A stretch of DNA of 51,715 bases from contig CAIXGR010000009.1 of NCBI GenBank assembly GCA_903919075.1, positions 1-51,715 on the forward strand, read 5' to 3'. This DNA comes from an uncultured Bacteroidota bacterium. Lineage in GTDB: Bacteria; Bacteroidota; Bacteroidia; Chitinophagales; LD1. This document shows, one piece after another, positions 35,372 to 44,385 of this stretch. Below the pieces are notes generated by a model. That model had not been told where the DNA came from. It was given only the letters and a program-made list of their open reading frames with translations, and made no database searches. The position numbers were made by a program, and so were the translations under genes. Position 1 is the stretch's first letter. Each line of letters starts with the position of its first letter.

Positions 35372-36733
35372 TCAATCATTCAGCCACTTTGCTGATTGGG
35401 TGCATCCTTTCATCGAATCGTCAATGCGAACATAGCTGTTGCTTTTGTGCAGCTTCAACCATTTCTCCAGCGATTTTTGTTGCTTCTCGGCTCTGGCTGC
35501 GCCTTGTATGCGCGTATAGTCTTCATCTAAATTAGCCCGGTGTGGCTTGCTTTCACTTTTCAACCACACAATGCGATATCCTTTTTTTGTTTCACCGGTT
35601 TTTTCGGCCGATGCAAAATCGAGCACATCTGAGTATTCTCCTACTTTCATTCTATCCAAGGTAAAAATAAGCGTGCCGTCAATATCAGCTTTCTCAAAAA
35701 ACTGATTGCCGGTTTTTTGATTGGTCATTAGCCCACCAATATTTTTGCTTTGCTCATCATCCGAAAATTGTGCCACCGCATCGCGCCATTTTAATGAGTC
35801 GACCCGTAGCAGGTGTAAAATGCTATCCATACGGTTGCGGGTAGCATTTAAATCAACCTTGGTTATTTGCGGGCGAATTAATATGTGGCGAACTTTTAGT
35901 TTCTCGCCGCGTTTTTCGTCAACTATTATCAAGTGGTAACCAAAAGGGGTTTCAACTGGCTCGCTTAATTCACCTTCTTTCAATTTATAGGCTACTGCTT
36001 CAAACTCGGGCACCAGTTCGCCTCTTTCAATAACCCCAAGGCTGCCACCTTCAAGGTACGAACCCGGATCTTCGGAATACTGAATTGCCTTTACCGAAAA
36101 ATCGGCGCCGTCAACAATTTCTTTTCTAATGCCTTCAATCTTTTTAAGGGCAAACTCTTTTTCCTGCGTACTTACTTTCGGAAACACCACCAACTGGCCC
36201 AGTTGCAACTCGGCATTAAAATATGGCACGCTATCCTGCGGTATTTTTTCGAAATAGGCTTTAACCTCGGCCGGCGAAACCTTTAAATCTTTAAAAACTT
36301 TGCCCTTCATTTTATCCGAAATCAACTGCTTTTCAATATCGTCTTTAAAGTCGTCTTTAAGTTCAATAACCGGTTTGCCGTAGTATTCTTCCAGCTTTTC
36401 TTTCGAGCCGAACATGGTAATAAAGTATTTTATACGGCGGTCCAACTCGGCATCAATCTCTTCGGGGGTAGCAGTAATACTATCAATTTGCGCCTGCGAT
36501 AAAAAAAGTTTATCCAACAAAAGGTTGTCGAATACTACGCACCTTCCATCGGGCGGCAGCGCCTGGCCCTGGTTATTGCCCACCATTTGCTGGTATTGGG
36601 CTTCAATATCCGATTGCAGGATAATGTTATCGCCCACTACGGCAACTACCTTATCAACCAATGTTTTTTGCGCCTGCAGCGAAACTGAAAACAGCACAGC
36701 ACCGGCCAGAATTATTTTTTTGATGTTTCTCAT
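35372..36733 (-). CDS. SurA-like periplasmic peptidylprolyl isomerase
   Basis: 453 residues. Signal peptide (about 1-21, ending LQAQ), a SurA N-terminal chaperone domain starting VDKVVAVVGDNIILQSDIE (about 26-165), and two parvulin domains (about 170-275 and 280-390; landmarks GGSLGVIERGELVPEFE and FGYHLIIVDEKRG in the first, VRHILIRPQ and IGGLMTNQKTG in the second). It chaperones outer membrane proteins in the periplasm. It is third of three parvulin-type genes in a minus-strand cluster, which supports an outer-membrane assembly role. Confidence 0.9.
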   Translation of the reverse strand: MRNIKKIILAGAVLFSVSLQAQKTLVDKVVAVVGDNIILQSDIEAQYQQMVGNNQGQALPPDGRCVVFDNLLLDKLFLSQAQIDSITATPEEIDAELDRRIKYFITMFGSKEKLEEYYGKPVIELKDDFKDDIEKQLISDKMKGKVFKDLKVSPAEVKAYFEKIPQDSVPYFNAELQLGQLVVFPKVSTQEKEFALKKIEGIRKEIVDGADFSVKAIQYSEDPGSYLEGGSLGVIERGELVPEFEAVAYKLKEGELSEPVETPFGYHLIIVDEKRGEKLKVRHILIRPQITKVDLNATRNRMDSILHLLRVDSLKWRDAVAQFSDDEQSKNIGGLMTNQKTGNQFFEKADIDGTLIFTLDRMKVGEYSDVLDFASAEKTGETKKGYRIVWLKSESKPHRANLDEDYTRIQGAARAEKQQKSLEKWLKLHKSNSYVRIDDSMKGCTQSAKWLND

Positions 36734-36856
36734 TTTAAAATTGAGCGCTAATTAGCAATAAAATGCCCGATTATATACTATAAACGCATAGGTTTTCGAT
36801 TTTTTAACCCGCTTTATTAGCGGCATTTGGCATGCAAAAACGGATTCTTGCAGGGT

Positions 36857-37450
36857 TTATTGCTCGCTACCAGTGGGCGGTGCCGATGGGGCGGGCTTCT
36901 TTTTATCTAAAAAACCAAAAAGGCCCACCGAGAAGCCAATGCGGGTTGAGGGCAACAGCGTTTCGTAACCTGCGGAGTTTACATACATGGCGGTTTCGAT
37001 AGAAATATAACGGTTGAAAAAGTAAGCCAGGCCCATGGAGCCCTGCAATGCAAAACCATTTAAATTAATAATGTTAGCGCCACCTATTTGGGTGTAAATA
37101 CTGTAGCCACCATTAAAAGCGGCCACACCCTTTACGGGTTTTTTGCCTAAGTAATATTTTAAATAAGGGCCAACAAAGGTGGTAAGCGAAAAAATAGAAG
37201 AATAACTGTTTGTGCTGGCATCGAAAGTGGTGGCATCGCCAATGGTAACGGCATATTTGCCCCCAATGGCAAAGTTTTTTACCGCAAAAACGGCGAAGGA
37301 TGGCGACATGGAAAAGTTGAAGTTAGAATTGCGCCCACTGTAAGTTTCGCTTAAATCGGCGCTGCCGCCAATAAGGTAGCGGCCTTGTTCGGTTTGGGCG
37401 GTAATAGTTTGAAAAAATAAAAGTAAGCCTAAGGCTGCAAGAAGTTTCAC
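36857..37450 (-). CDS. Outer membrane beta-barrel protein, small
   Basis: 197 residues, GTG start. Signal peptide (about 1-18, ending TITAQ), then eight or so amphipathic strands with alternating aromatic and glycine residues, as in OmpW/OmpX-like barrels, ending FSVGLFGFLD plus a Lys/Pro-rich tail. Its start overlaps the stop of the upstream lipoprotein gene in a GTGA arrangement, so the two are translationally coupled. It may be a client of the neighbouring chaperones. Confidence 0.8.
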   Translation of the reverse strand: MKLLAALGLLLFFQTITAQTEQGRYLIGGSADLSETYSGRNSNFNFSMSPSFAVFAVKNFAIGGKYAVTIGDATTFDASTNSYSSIFSLTTFVGPYLKYYLGKKPVKGVAAFNGGYSIYTQIGGANIINLNGFALQGSMGLAYFFNRYISIETAMYVNSAGYETLLPSTRIGFSVGLFGFLDKKKPAPSAPPTGSEQ

Positions 37451-38301
37451 TTTACAAAAGTCTCGAAAGATTTCGACTTTATACCATCCTGGTAAATTTT
37501 GTCGTAAATTTTTTCGATTAGCTGCACGCGGCGTTTTTCAATAATGGCGCGCACTATTTGGCCGTGTATAAAATCCATGGGTGCGGCGTCGTCTTTTTTT
37601 GCTACGTCCGATATTTTTACAAACCAAATAGCATCCTCGGTAGTAAACTCTTTATACATTTTAAAAGCACTTAGCGAAGCAACATCGCCTTCGTTAACAG
37701 GAAAGTTTTTAATTACGTTTTCTTTTTCGTACCACATGCCTTTATCAATCATATAGCTGGGGCTGTACTGGCGGCAGTAGCCTTCCATTTTGCGCGTATC
37801 GTCTTCATCTTTAGGTTTGGTAACCCATTTGCGCATGTTGGCAATATCGGGCGCATCTTTTTTTAGTTTTATATAGTAAACGCGGTAAACATCTTTATCC
37901 AGCGTTATATCTTTTTTCATTTTGTCGTACCAGGCAGTCATGTCTTGCTCGCTAATAACAGTATCCAATCGTTTATTAATAAGAGCCTTTTCATACTCAT
38001 ACAATAAAAGCGATTCGCGGTAATCTTCAACTTTTTTAGTTATCGAAGGGTCATCGCCGGCAATATTTTCTTCAGCTTTTTGAAGCAGTAATTTTTTGCG
38101 CACCCAGCTTTCGGTATAGCCTTTTATAGCGTTAATGCTGTCGGCTCCTTTTAATCCTTTGGTTAGTGGCTGAACATCTGATACATAAAGAAAGTCGTCA
38201 TTAACACGCGCAATAACATCACCGGTAGCAACATTTTTCTTTTTAAAGAATGAGCAGGCTGAAAACGAAAATAGTAAGAGGATTATGAAAAGATTTTTCA
38301 A
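37447..38301 (-). CDS. SurA/PpiC-like lipoprotein
   Basis: 284 residues. Lipobox FSAC (Cys16) after a short signal peptide, then a SurA-N-like region (VIARVNDDFLYVSDVQPL start; helices with SWVRKKLLLQKAEEN). The later part (YRVYYIKLKKDAP, then SAFKMYKEFTTEDAIWFVKISDV) resembles a parvulin domain without its usual active-site wording, so isomerase activity may be lost while the chaperone role stays. It is anchored in the envelope facing the periplasm and coupled to the beta-barrel gene. Confidence 0.8.
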   Translation of the reverse strand: MKNLFIILLLFSFSACSFFKKKNVATGDVIARVNDDFLYVSDVQPLTKGLKGADSINAIKGYTESWVRKKLLLQKAEENIAGDDPSITKKVEDYRESLLLYEYEKALINKRLDTVISEQDMTAWYDKMKKDITLDKDVYRVYYIKLKKDAPDIANMRKWVTKPKDEDDTRKMEGYCRQYSPSYMIDKGMWYEKENVIKNFPVNEGDVASLSAFKMYKEFTTEDAIWFVKISDVAKKDDAAPMDFIHGQIVRAIIEKRRVQLIEKIYDKIYQDGIKSKSFETFVK

Positions 38302-38348
38302 CCAGTAGATTTAATCTAAAGTAGCGCTCGAAAACAATCAGCAGATAT

Positions 38349-38393
38349 TACTTTATCCGGTCTTTACAACAATAGCTAAGACCGGATAAAGTA
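38349..38393. other. Strong 16-bp hairpin between two chaperone genes
   Basis: A perfect 16-bp inverted repeat (38349-38364 with 38378-38393) with a 13-base loop, directly after the stop of the 658-residue isomerase gene on the minus strand. There is no T-run on either side, so it is more likely an mRNA-stabilising or attenuating structure between cistrons than a terminator. Confidence 0.7.
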
Positions 38394-38397
38394 GTTC

Positions 38398-40374
38398 TTA
38401 TTTCTTCACCAACGATTTAAACACGGCGTCTTCAACCTTAATAGGGTATTTGTTTCTTAACTCCTGTAGCCATGTTTTTTCAAGGTATTCCTGATAGTCT
38501 GAAACAATGTAGCCTTTTGCTTCTTTTAAGCTTTTAGGTTCGGGGCCTACTACTTGTTTTATTAATACAAACTGGTAGCTGCTATCGTTAATGGCTTTAA
38601 TTTCGGTAAGGCCTATTTTCCAACCGGTGTTGTCAACCACATCGTAAACGCCTTTTTCGTATTTACCTTCAATAATCGAAACACGGCTTTTGCTTCCTTC
38701 TTTATTTAACTTCTCCTTTATCTTATCCGGCGATTCTTTCTTTTCGGCCATTTTGCGCGCTTCTTCGCATATTTTTTTGTCGGAGCAGTTAAAAATTTGT
38801 GCATCTGCGCGGTTGCTCCACATGTATTTGTTAGCGTTTTTTTCGCGGTAAGCCTCTAGTCCGGTCGAGTCTTTTACGGCTTTGGTCCAAACCATTCTAT
38901 CCATCAATTCGAAAAGCAGAATGCCATCTTTGTATTCTTTCATCAGGTTTTTGAACTCAGGTTTTTTAGTTTCCAACATGCTTTCTTCATATTCCAAACA
39001 CTTTGCATTTACAAAGCCATCGTAATATTCATTCACTAAAGCATCTTTGGTTTTATCGCCGCGGCGTTTAGCATTTTTTTCAATGTATTGTGCAAAGTCG
39101 GCTTCGGTATAGTTTTTGCCTGCCAGTTTAAAAAGTGTTTTATGTCCAAATGCTACGCTGTCAGCTTTCCAGCTTCCCTTTAAAATATTAGAATCAATTT
39201 TTGATTTGAAAGTGTTTTTTGCTTCAGGAGTTTCAGTAAAGCTGTTCTCTTTTTTAATGCGCTCTATCAATACATTCTTTGCTTCTTCCGAGCGGCTGTC
39301 GCGTTCAACTTTTTTCTTAATGTCTTGTTTAGCGGCATCAAACGAAGGCACATCTTTTCTTTCAAGGCGTTTAATAATGTGCCAGCCGTATTGTGTCATT
39401 ACCGGTTTCGAAATATCGCCGTCATTTTTTAATGCAAACGAAGCATCTTCAAATTGCGGAATCATGCGGGTTTGAGTGCCGGTGCCAAACCACTGTAATT
39501 CGCCGCCTTTGCTGCGGGTAGCTTTATCGTCCGAAAGTGTTTTTACAGCGTCATCGAAAGTGTTTTTGCCTGATGTGAGAAGGGCATAGATAGAGTCTAC
39601 AGTTTTTTTAGCCGCCGCCTGTTGTTCTGGGGTTGCTTTTTCCGGAAAACGAACCAACAAATGCGCTACATGCATTTGTCCGCGGGCAGTGCGGCTTTCG
39701 TTTAATTTTATTAAGTGGTAACCAAATTCGGTGCGAACAGGGCCGCCTACTTCACCAGCTTTAAGGCTGTATGCAGCGCTTTCGAAAGGATAGATAGTTC
39801 CAAAAACGGTAAACCAGCCTATGTTGCCTTCGTTAGTTTTTGCCGATGGGTCTTCTGAACTTTCTTTCGCTACTTTTTCGAAGGCTTCACCTTTTTCAAC
39901 ACGTTTTTTAAGTGCCATTATTTTTTTGAAGGCCGTCAGTGTATCGGCAGGGTTTGCGTTTTCATCGCAACGCACTAATATGTGGCTGGCGTTAATTTCT
40001 TTTTTCGAGCGCTCGTAAGCTTCCGAAACTAGTTTGTCTGAAATTTCGCGGTCAGTCAGGTACGATTTCGCTAATTGTTTTCTGTAGCCTTCCAATTCGC
40101 TTTTAAGGCTGGCAATAGTATCTAAATGCATGGCCTCGGCTTCTTTAACCTTAAGGCGGAAGTTTTCATACAGGTTCAGGTAATCGTGTAGCGATGAATC
40201 GCTGTAATCGGCTTTATTGTTTACGTTGTTTTTGTTGTAAACATATTCAAACTCGCTAACGGTTACTTTTTCGCCGCCAACGGTAAAAAGAGTTCTTTCG
40301 TCAGTACTTTGTGTAAATGCGAAAGCAAAAACTGCGGCTACTAAAAATACTACCAGTTTAAAATACTTGCTCAT
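38398..40374 (-). CDS. Periplasmic peptidylprolyl isomerase with two parvulin domains
   Basis: 658 residues. Signal peptide (about 1-21), N-terminal helical domain opening TLFTVGGEKVTVSEFEYVYN, then parvulin 1 (about 128-225, ASHILVRCDE to FGYHLIKLNES) and parvulin 2 (about 233-335, VAHLLVRFPE to YGWHIIKRLE). The remaining 320 residues are mostly helical and Lys-rich. This larger SurA/PpiD-like form is common in Bacteroidota. It is the first gene of the minus-strand folding cluster, with no clear -7 match seen upstream. Confidence 0.9.
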   Translation of the reverse strand: MSKYFKLVVFLVAAVFAFAFTQSTDERTLFTVGGEKVTVSEFEYVYNKNNVNNKADYSDSSLHDYLNLYENFRLKVKEAEAMHLDTIASLKSELEGYRKQLAKSYLTDREISDKLVSEAYERSKKEINASHILVRCDENANPADTLTAFKKIMALKKRVEKGEAFEKVAKESSEDPSAKTNEGNIGWFTVFGTIYPFESAAYSLKAGEVGGPVRTEFGYHLIKLNESRTARGQMHVAHLLVRFPEKATPEQQAAAKKTVDSIYALLTSGKNTFDDAVKTLSDDKATRSKGGELQWFGTGTQTRMIPQFEDASFALKNDGDISKPVMTQYGWHIIKRLERKDVPSFDAAKQDIKKKVERDSRSEEAKNVLIERIKKENSFTETPEAKNTFKSKIDSNILKGSWKADSVAFGHKTLFKLAGKNYTEADFAQYIEKNAKRRGDKTKDALVNEYYDGFVNAKCLEYEESMLETKKPEFKNLMKEYKDGILLFELMDRMVWTKAVKDSTGLEAYREKNANKYMWSNRADAQIFNCSDKKICEEARKMAEKKESPDKIKEKLNKEGSKSRVSIIEGKYEKGVYDVVDNTGWKIGLTEIKAINDSSYQFVLIKQVVGPEPKSLKEAKGYIVSDYQEYLEKTWLQELRNKYPIKVEDAVFKSLVKK

Positions 40375-40592
40375 AATCTTAATTATTTTGAATGGGTCAA
40401 TGTTTGTTTATGTCCTAATAATAAGGGCGCACAAAATATTAAAAGCCCTGTTTAAAGCGCAGCGAAGTTAAAATTTTTTAACATCGGCGGTAGTGGTTGT
40501 TAAATAGGGGGAAATTAAATGTGTTGCACCATGAAAAAGGCGGTAAGGGGGCAGAAGGCCCAAAAATTCTATTTTCGCCCCAAAACAAAAGC

Positions 40593-41996
40593 GTGAGCCA
40601 CAAACCCAACCCCATTATTGAAAATGCTGAGATTAGTGCCATGTCATCTGAAGGGAAAGGCATTGCCAGGATAAATGGCAAAGTAATTTTTACCCAGTTT
40701 GGCGTGCCCGGCGATGTGGCCGATATTGAAATACGCAGGAGCAGAAAAAAAATGTCGGAGGCGGTAATATTGCAGCTTAAAACGGCTTCGGTGTTAAGGG
40801 TTGCGCCGCGCTGTTCGCACTTTGGGGTTTGTGGTGGTTGCAAATGGCAACACATTAATTATGCCGAGCAACTAAATTTTAAAAAGCAAATTGTAGAAGA
40901 TGCCTTTACTAAAATTGGTAAGGTTGAATTTCCGCCGATACCTGATGTGGTGGGCTGTGCCGATAATTACTACTATCGCAATAAACTGGAGTTTGCCTTT
41001 ACCGACCGCCGCTGGCTTACCGACCAGCAAATAAAAAGCGGCGAAACCTTTGAGCACCGCAATGGGGTTGGCTTTCACGTGCCCGAAAATTTTATGGGCG
41101 TGTTAGATGTAGAGCATTGCTATTTGCAAGGCGACCCAAGTAACGCCATCAGGCTAGCAGTGCGCGATTTTGCACTGGCTAATAATTATACCTTTTTCAA
41201 TTTGGGTAAGCAGGAAGGCTTACTACGTAACCTGTTGGTGCGTACTACCAACGCCGGCGAAATATTGGTGCTGATTAGTTTTCATGAAAATGATGAACAG
41301 AAGATTGAGCTGATGCTTGATTTTGTAAGCAAAAAATTTCCCGAAATAACCTCGCTGCAATACGTTATCAACCCCAAGCGAAACGATACTATTTACGACC
41401 TTGAAACTAAGGTTTACAAAGGCAATAATCATATTATTGAGCAACTGGGCAACTACCGGTTTAAAATAGGACCCAAATCTTTTTTCCAAACCAACTCAAC
41501 ACAGGCAAAACAGTTGTACGATTTAACCAAAGAGTTTGCCGGCTTAAAAAACAGCGATGTAGTTTACGATTTATATACCGGTGTGGGCAGCATTGCCATT
41601 TACGTTTCCGGTGCCTGCAAATCGGTTACCGGTATCGAGCAGGTTGAGGCTGCTATTGAAGATGCAAAAGAAAACGCCAAGCTGAATAACGTTTCCAACT
41701 GCACGTTTTACGCCGGCGATGTGCGCATGGTGTTAAACCCCGATTTTATTGCTACCAACGGCAAGCCCGATGTAGTAATTACCGACCCACCCCGCGCCGG
41801 GATGCACGAAGACGTAGTAAAAACCTTGCTGCAATTAGAAGCCCCCAAAATTATTTACGTTAGCTGCAACCCCGCCACCCAGGCCCGCGACCTAAATCTG
41901 CTGAACGAAAAATACGAAGTAAAAAGGGTGCAACCTGTAGATATGTTTCCGCATACTACGCATATTGAGAATATTGTAAGGTTGGAGTTGAGGTAG
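40593..41996 (+). CDS. rlmD: 23S rRNA (uracil-5-)-methyltransferase, RlmD type
   Basis: GTG at 40593 is chosen: it gives MSHKPNPIIENAEI, the usual start of Bacteroidota homologues, while the frame otherwise runs back to a TTG at 40497. 467 residues: TRAM domain (to about 60), iron-sulfur cysteines in CSHFGVCGGC plus a later VEHC, AdoMet motif VVYDLYTGVGSIAI, ITDPPRAG, and catalytic Cys425 in YVSCNPATQARDL. It makes 5-methyluridine in 23S rRNA; tRNA as an alternative target is possible in this COG2265 family. TATTTTCG just upstream is a near match to the -7 consensus. Confidence 0.9.
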   Translation: MSHKPNPIIENAEISAMSSEGKGIARINGKVIFTQFGVPGDVADIEIRRSRKKMSEAVILQLKTASVLRVAPRCSHFGVCGGCKWQHINYAEQLNFKKQIVEDAFTKIGKVEFPPIPDVVGCADNYYYRNKLEFAFTDRRWLTDQQIKSGETFEHRNGVGFHVPENFMGVLDVEHCYLQGDPSNAIRLAVRDFALANNYTFFNLGKQEGLLRNLLVRTTNAGEILVLISFHENDEQKIELMLDFVSKKFPEITSLQYVINPKRNDTIYDLETKVYKGNNHIIEQLGNYRFKIGPKSFFQTNSTQAKQLYDLTKEFAGLKNSDVVYDLYTGVGSIAIYVSGACKSVTGIEQVEAAIEDAKENAKLNNVSNCTFYAGDVRMVLNPDFIATNGKPDVVITDPPRAGMHEDVVKTLLQLEAPKIIYVSCNPATQARDLNLLNEKYEVKRVQPVDMFPHTTHIENIVRLELR

Positions 41997-42011
41997 TTTT
42001 GATGCAGGCTT

Positions 42012-42056
42012 TCCCCTCCTTTTTTTAAGTAGGGGTGCCCGAAGGGCGGGGTGGTG
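42012..42056. repeat. REP-like double hairpin
   Basis: CCCCT (42013-42017) pairs with AGGGG (42031-42035) around a T7 run, and GCCC-GAA-GGGC (42037-42047) follows directly. The type is like the other palindromic elements in this window. It may also terminate rlmD. Confidence 0.5.
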
Positions 42057-42134
42057 GCTGTTGAGACGCAGATATAGCAGGCACCCCACAAAAAATTTTA
42101 TTTTTTCAAAAAATTATTTCATGTTTGATATTGC

Positions 42135-42512
42135 ATGGCTATTGATGAAGAAATATTTAACACGCTACACGACGACCTTGATGTTTGCCGCGATTACATT
42201 CGGCAAATAGCATTGGGTATGATTAAGGGCAGCGTTTCGAAATACCCGGTGTTTATAGCCACCCGCGGCGAAAATGATATTGACATGGGTCTGCCCGTAG
42301 TAAGCCGCAGCGATTTTGATATTACCTGGAACTTCAATGCATCGCATCTTGAAGAATTTGTAAGTAAAGGATTAGTAAACAAAGACAAGGTTGCCGATTT
42401 TATAAAAACCTACCGCGACCCCGAAAAATTTATGTGCGTATTTGTAGCCGAAGAAGGCGCCATGAGTTTCGTCTTCATGCCGTATGATAAGCATAGAGAA
42501 TTGTTGAATTGA
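42135..42512 (+). CDS. Conserved hypothetical cytoplasmic protein
   Basis: 125 residues, no signal peptide, mixed alpha/beta. A segment KYPVFIATRGENDIDMGLPVV and a closing AEEGAMSFVFMPYDKH are the most distinctive parts; no named family is recognised. The last 94 bases of the gene region (42423-42516) are repeated at 43893-43986 with 83 of 94 bases identical, showing a past duplication. It converges with the MORN-ankyrin gene. Confidence 0.75.
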   Translation: MAIDEEIFNTLHDDLDVCRDYIRQIALGMIKGSVSKYPVFIATRGENDIDMGLPVVSRSDFDITWNFNASHLEEFVSKGLVNKDKVADFIKTYRDPEKFMCVFVAEEGAMSFVFMPYDKHRELLN

Positions 42513-42535
42513 GAAATATTCTTCAAAAACAATTG

Positions 42536-43807
42536 CTATTTCTTCAACTCCCTTTCCCAGCTTTTTCTTTTTGATTGTTCGGCAAGTTTTAATGCGGTCT
42601 TGCCATCTTTGGCTTTAATTTTTTTATCGGCGCCGTGTTTAAGCAACAAATCAAAGTAACCGTCCTGGCTGTTATCAATAGCCAGCATTAGCGGGCTGTA
42701 GCCACCGGCGTTTACCCCGTTTACGTCGGCACCGCTATTTAGTAATAGCTCAACAATCGCTTTGCGCCGGTCATCCAAAATCTGGCTCGATGCTACTGCA
42801 AACCCCAGTGGCGTGCCATTATACCCTTTAAATGAAACTTTCAGCACATTAGTATAGCTGTCTTCGAACTTATACATGCTATTCAAATTTGTTTTAGCCT
42901 CAATAAAATCTTTTACCGCAACTATATCGTTGGCAGCAATAGCGTACATAATATTTTCAAAGGTTGAAGTTCCGGCGCCCACCAGTTTGTCATGTTCCCA
43001 TGTGCCGCTGTGTTTTTTTCCGGTGGCATCTGTAAAAGCTCCCTGCCCGCTTCTTATATCGTGCTCAAAGTGGCCGGTATAAGTGCCCCCACCGGGCCAT
43101 GTCATGGTTCCTTCGCCCTCGGCATATCCCATTACAAAATCGCCGGTGTATTTTCTGCCATCCAGCCATTCAAAATGACCCTTGCCGTTTAATTTTCCAT
43201 TTGTCCAATGCCCGCCTTGCGACCTCCCCGTGTTCCAGGTATAAGTGCCTTCTCCCCAATTCACTGCATTCACAAAGTCGCCTTCGTACTTATCACCACT
43301 CGGAAAATTAACCTTGCCATGCCCGGTTAGTTTCCCGTCTTTCCATTCTCCTATGTAAGTACCGCCGCCGTAATTAAATGGTTCACCCGAAACCGGTACA
43401 CCAATGTATTCGTCCTTTGTCCAGTAACCGGCAGCTATCAACTTACCCTTTTCGTCGTAAAATTTTCCATATCCATCTCTTTGGTAGTTATTCCAAAACC
43501 CAACAAACTTCGATCCATCACCATAATAAAACACAGTATCCGAGGCATCTTTAGAATATTCATGGTTCAGCATTTTTTCTTTGTTAACTGGCTGGCCGTT
43601 ACCGCTGTAGCTTTTATTGTCATTTGCCGGGCCGTTATATGTAGGCTTCGATTTTTGCCCCGTTGGCACATCATTTACATAATAGTAAGATTGGTGGACC
43701 ACTCCTTTGTAATCTGTCCATTTAGTAAATACGGGGTGTTGTTGTGCGCTTAAGCTATTGAAAACAAGAAGAGCAATAATCAATGGCAACTTGGCAGTAT
43801 GTTTCAT
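42536..43807 (-). CDS. Secreted MORN-repeat and ankyrin-repeat protein
   Basis: 423 residues. Signal peptide (about 1-21). About seven MORN repeats (about 95-275; units such as YIGEWKDGKLTGHGKVNFPSG and YEGDFVNAVNWGEGTY) are followed by ankyrin repeats (about 285-415; NGTPLGFAVASS, IVELLLNSGADVNG, GYSPLMLAIDNSQDGYFDLLLKHGAD, GKTALKLAEQ). Both are protein- or lipid-contact modules, more common in eukaryotes; the combination in an exported bacterial protein is unusual. There is no T9SS sorting domain, so it is expected in the periplasm. It lies exactly between the two copies of the duplicated 94-base segment. Confidence 0.85.
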   Translation of the reverse strand: MKHTAKLPLIIALLVFNSLSAQQHPVFTKWTDYKGVVHQSYYYVNDVPTGQKSKPTYNGPANDNKSYSGNGQPVNKEKMLNHEYSKDASDTVFYYGDGSKFVGFWNNYQRDGYGKFYDEKGKLIAAGYWTKDEYIGVPVSGEPFNYGGGTYIGEWKDGKLTGHGKVNFPSGDKYEGDFVNAVNWGEGTYTWNTGRSQGGHWTNGKLNGKGHFEWLDGRKYTGDFVMGYAEGEGTMTWPGGGTYTGHFEHDIRSGQGAFTDATGKKHSGTWEHDKLVGAGTSTFENIMYAIAANDIVAVKDFIEAKTNLNSMYKFEDSYTNVLKVSFKGYNGTPLGFAVASSQILDDRRKAIVELLLNSGADVNGVNAGGYSPLMLAIDNSQDGYFDLLLKHGADKKIKAKDGKTALKLAEQSKRKSWERELKK

Positions 43808-43890
43808 TTGTTATATATTAAATTCAATATTAAAGAATGAGGTTAATTAATCAAATTATTTATTGTTAAAGCCAGTAAGTCGTTACTACT

Positions 43891-43982
43891 CTGAAAAACT
43901 TATATGCTTATTTGTAGCCTAATAAGGCGCCATGAGTTTTGTGTTTATGCCATACGATAAGCATAGCGAATTGTTGAATTGA
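43891..43982 (+). pseudogene. Remnant 3' copy of the 42135-42512 gene
   Basis: In frame it reads SEKLICLFVA, two stops, GAMSFVFMPYDKHSELLN and stop, matching the last 30 codons of the upstream gene. Both in-frame stops (TAA TAA) come from GAA GAA codons by single changes. Homology begins near 43891 with no recognisable 5' part, so only a decayed tail remains. Confidence 0.85.
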
Positions 43983-44385
43983 GAAACAGGTGTCTAGCCT
44001 CAATGTAATTGCAACATTTTTATTGCGGCCCTACAAGCACCTCCATTTTATTCGCTTTAAAATACCGCTAACCGCGTTATATTTTTACTGTTTTTTTAAT
44101 AGCTATAATTTGATTTAAATAGCTATTGCATAGACTTAACTACGTTAGAAATGAGATAATCTTAGTATCTTATATTCGGTTTAAACCACACATTTGTTTT
44201 CAGAAGCCCCCAACTAAATTTTGTTAGTCCCCACTCATCCGCATCTAACTGGTCTCATAGGCCAGCGATGCGGATTTTTTTCTGTATCAGGTTGTACCGT
44301 TTCATTTTTTTTGGTGATGATTGCTATATTGAAAAACGGCATATTTATTAGATTAGTTTTAAAATAATATAATTTCAACCTCTGT
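43983..44385. other. Intergenic with hairpins; possible small RNA
   Basis: No ORF. Inverted repeats occur at 44098-44127 (AATAGCTAT/ATAGCTATT), 44154-44170 (AGATA/TATCT) and 44213-44228 (ACTAA/TTAGT), and a terminator at 44237-44281 has no gene before it on the plus strand. A small RNA of roughly 130-180 nt is possible. Confidence 0.4.
44237..44281 (+). terminator. Intrinsic terminator without an upstream gene
   Basis: 9-bp outer stem ATCCGCATC/GATGCGGAT (44237-44245 with 44267-44275), inner CTGG/CCAG stem (44249-44252 with 44262-44265), and a T7 run. The nearest plus-strand reading frame upstream is the pseudogene fragment. Confidence 0.8.

Noticed and set aside
40497-40592. N-terminal extension of RlmD from a TTG start
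   Set aside because: The extension has no TRAM-like sequence and the GTG at 40593 matches the normal family start with a promoter-like match just upstream.
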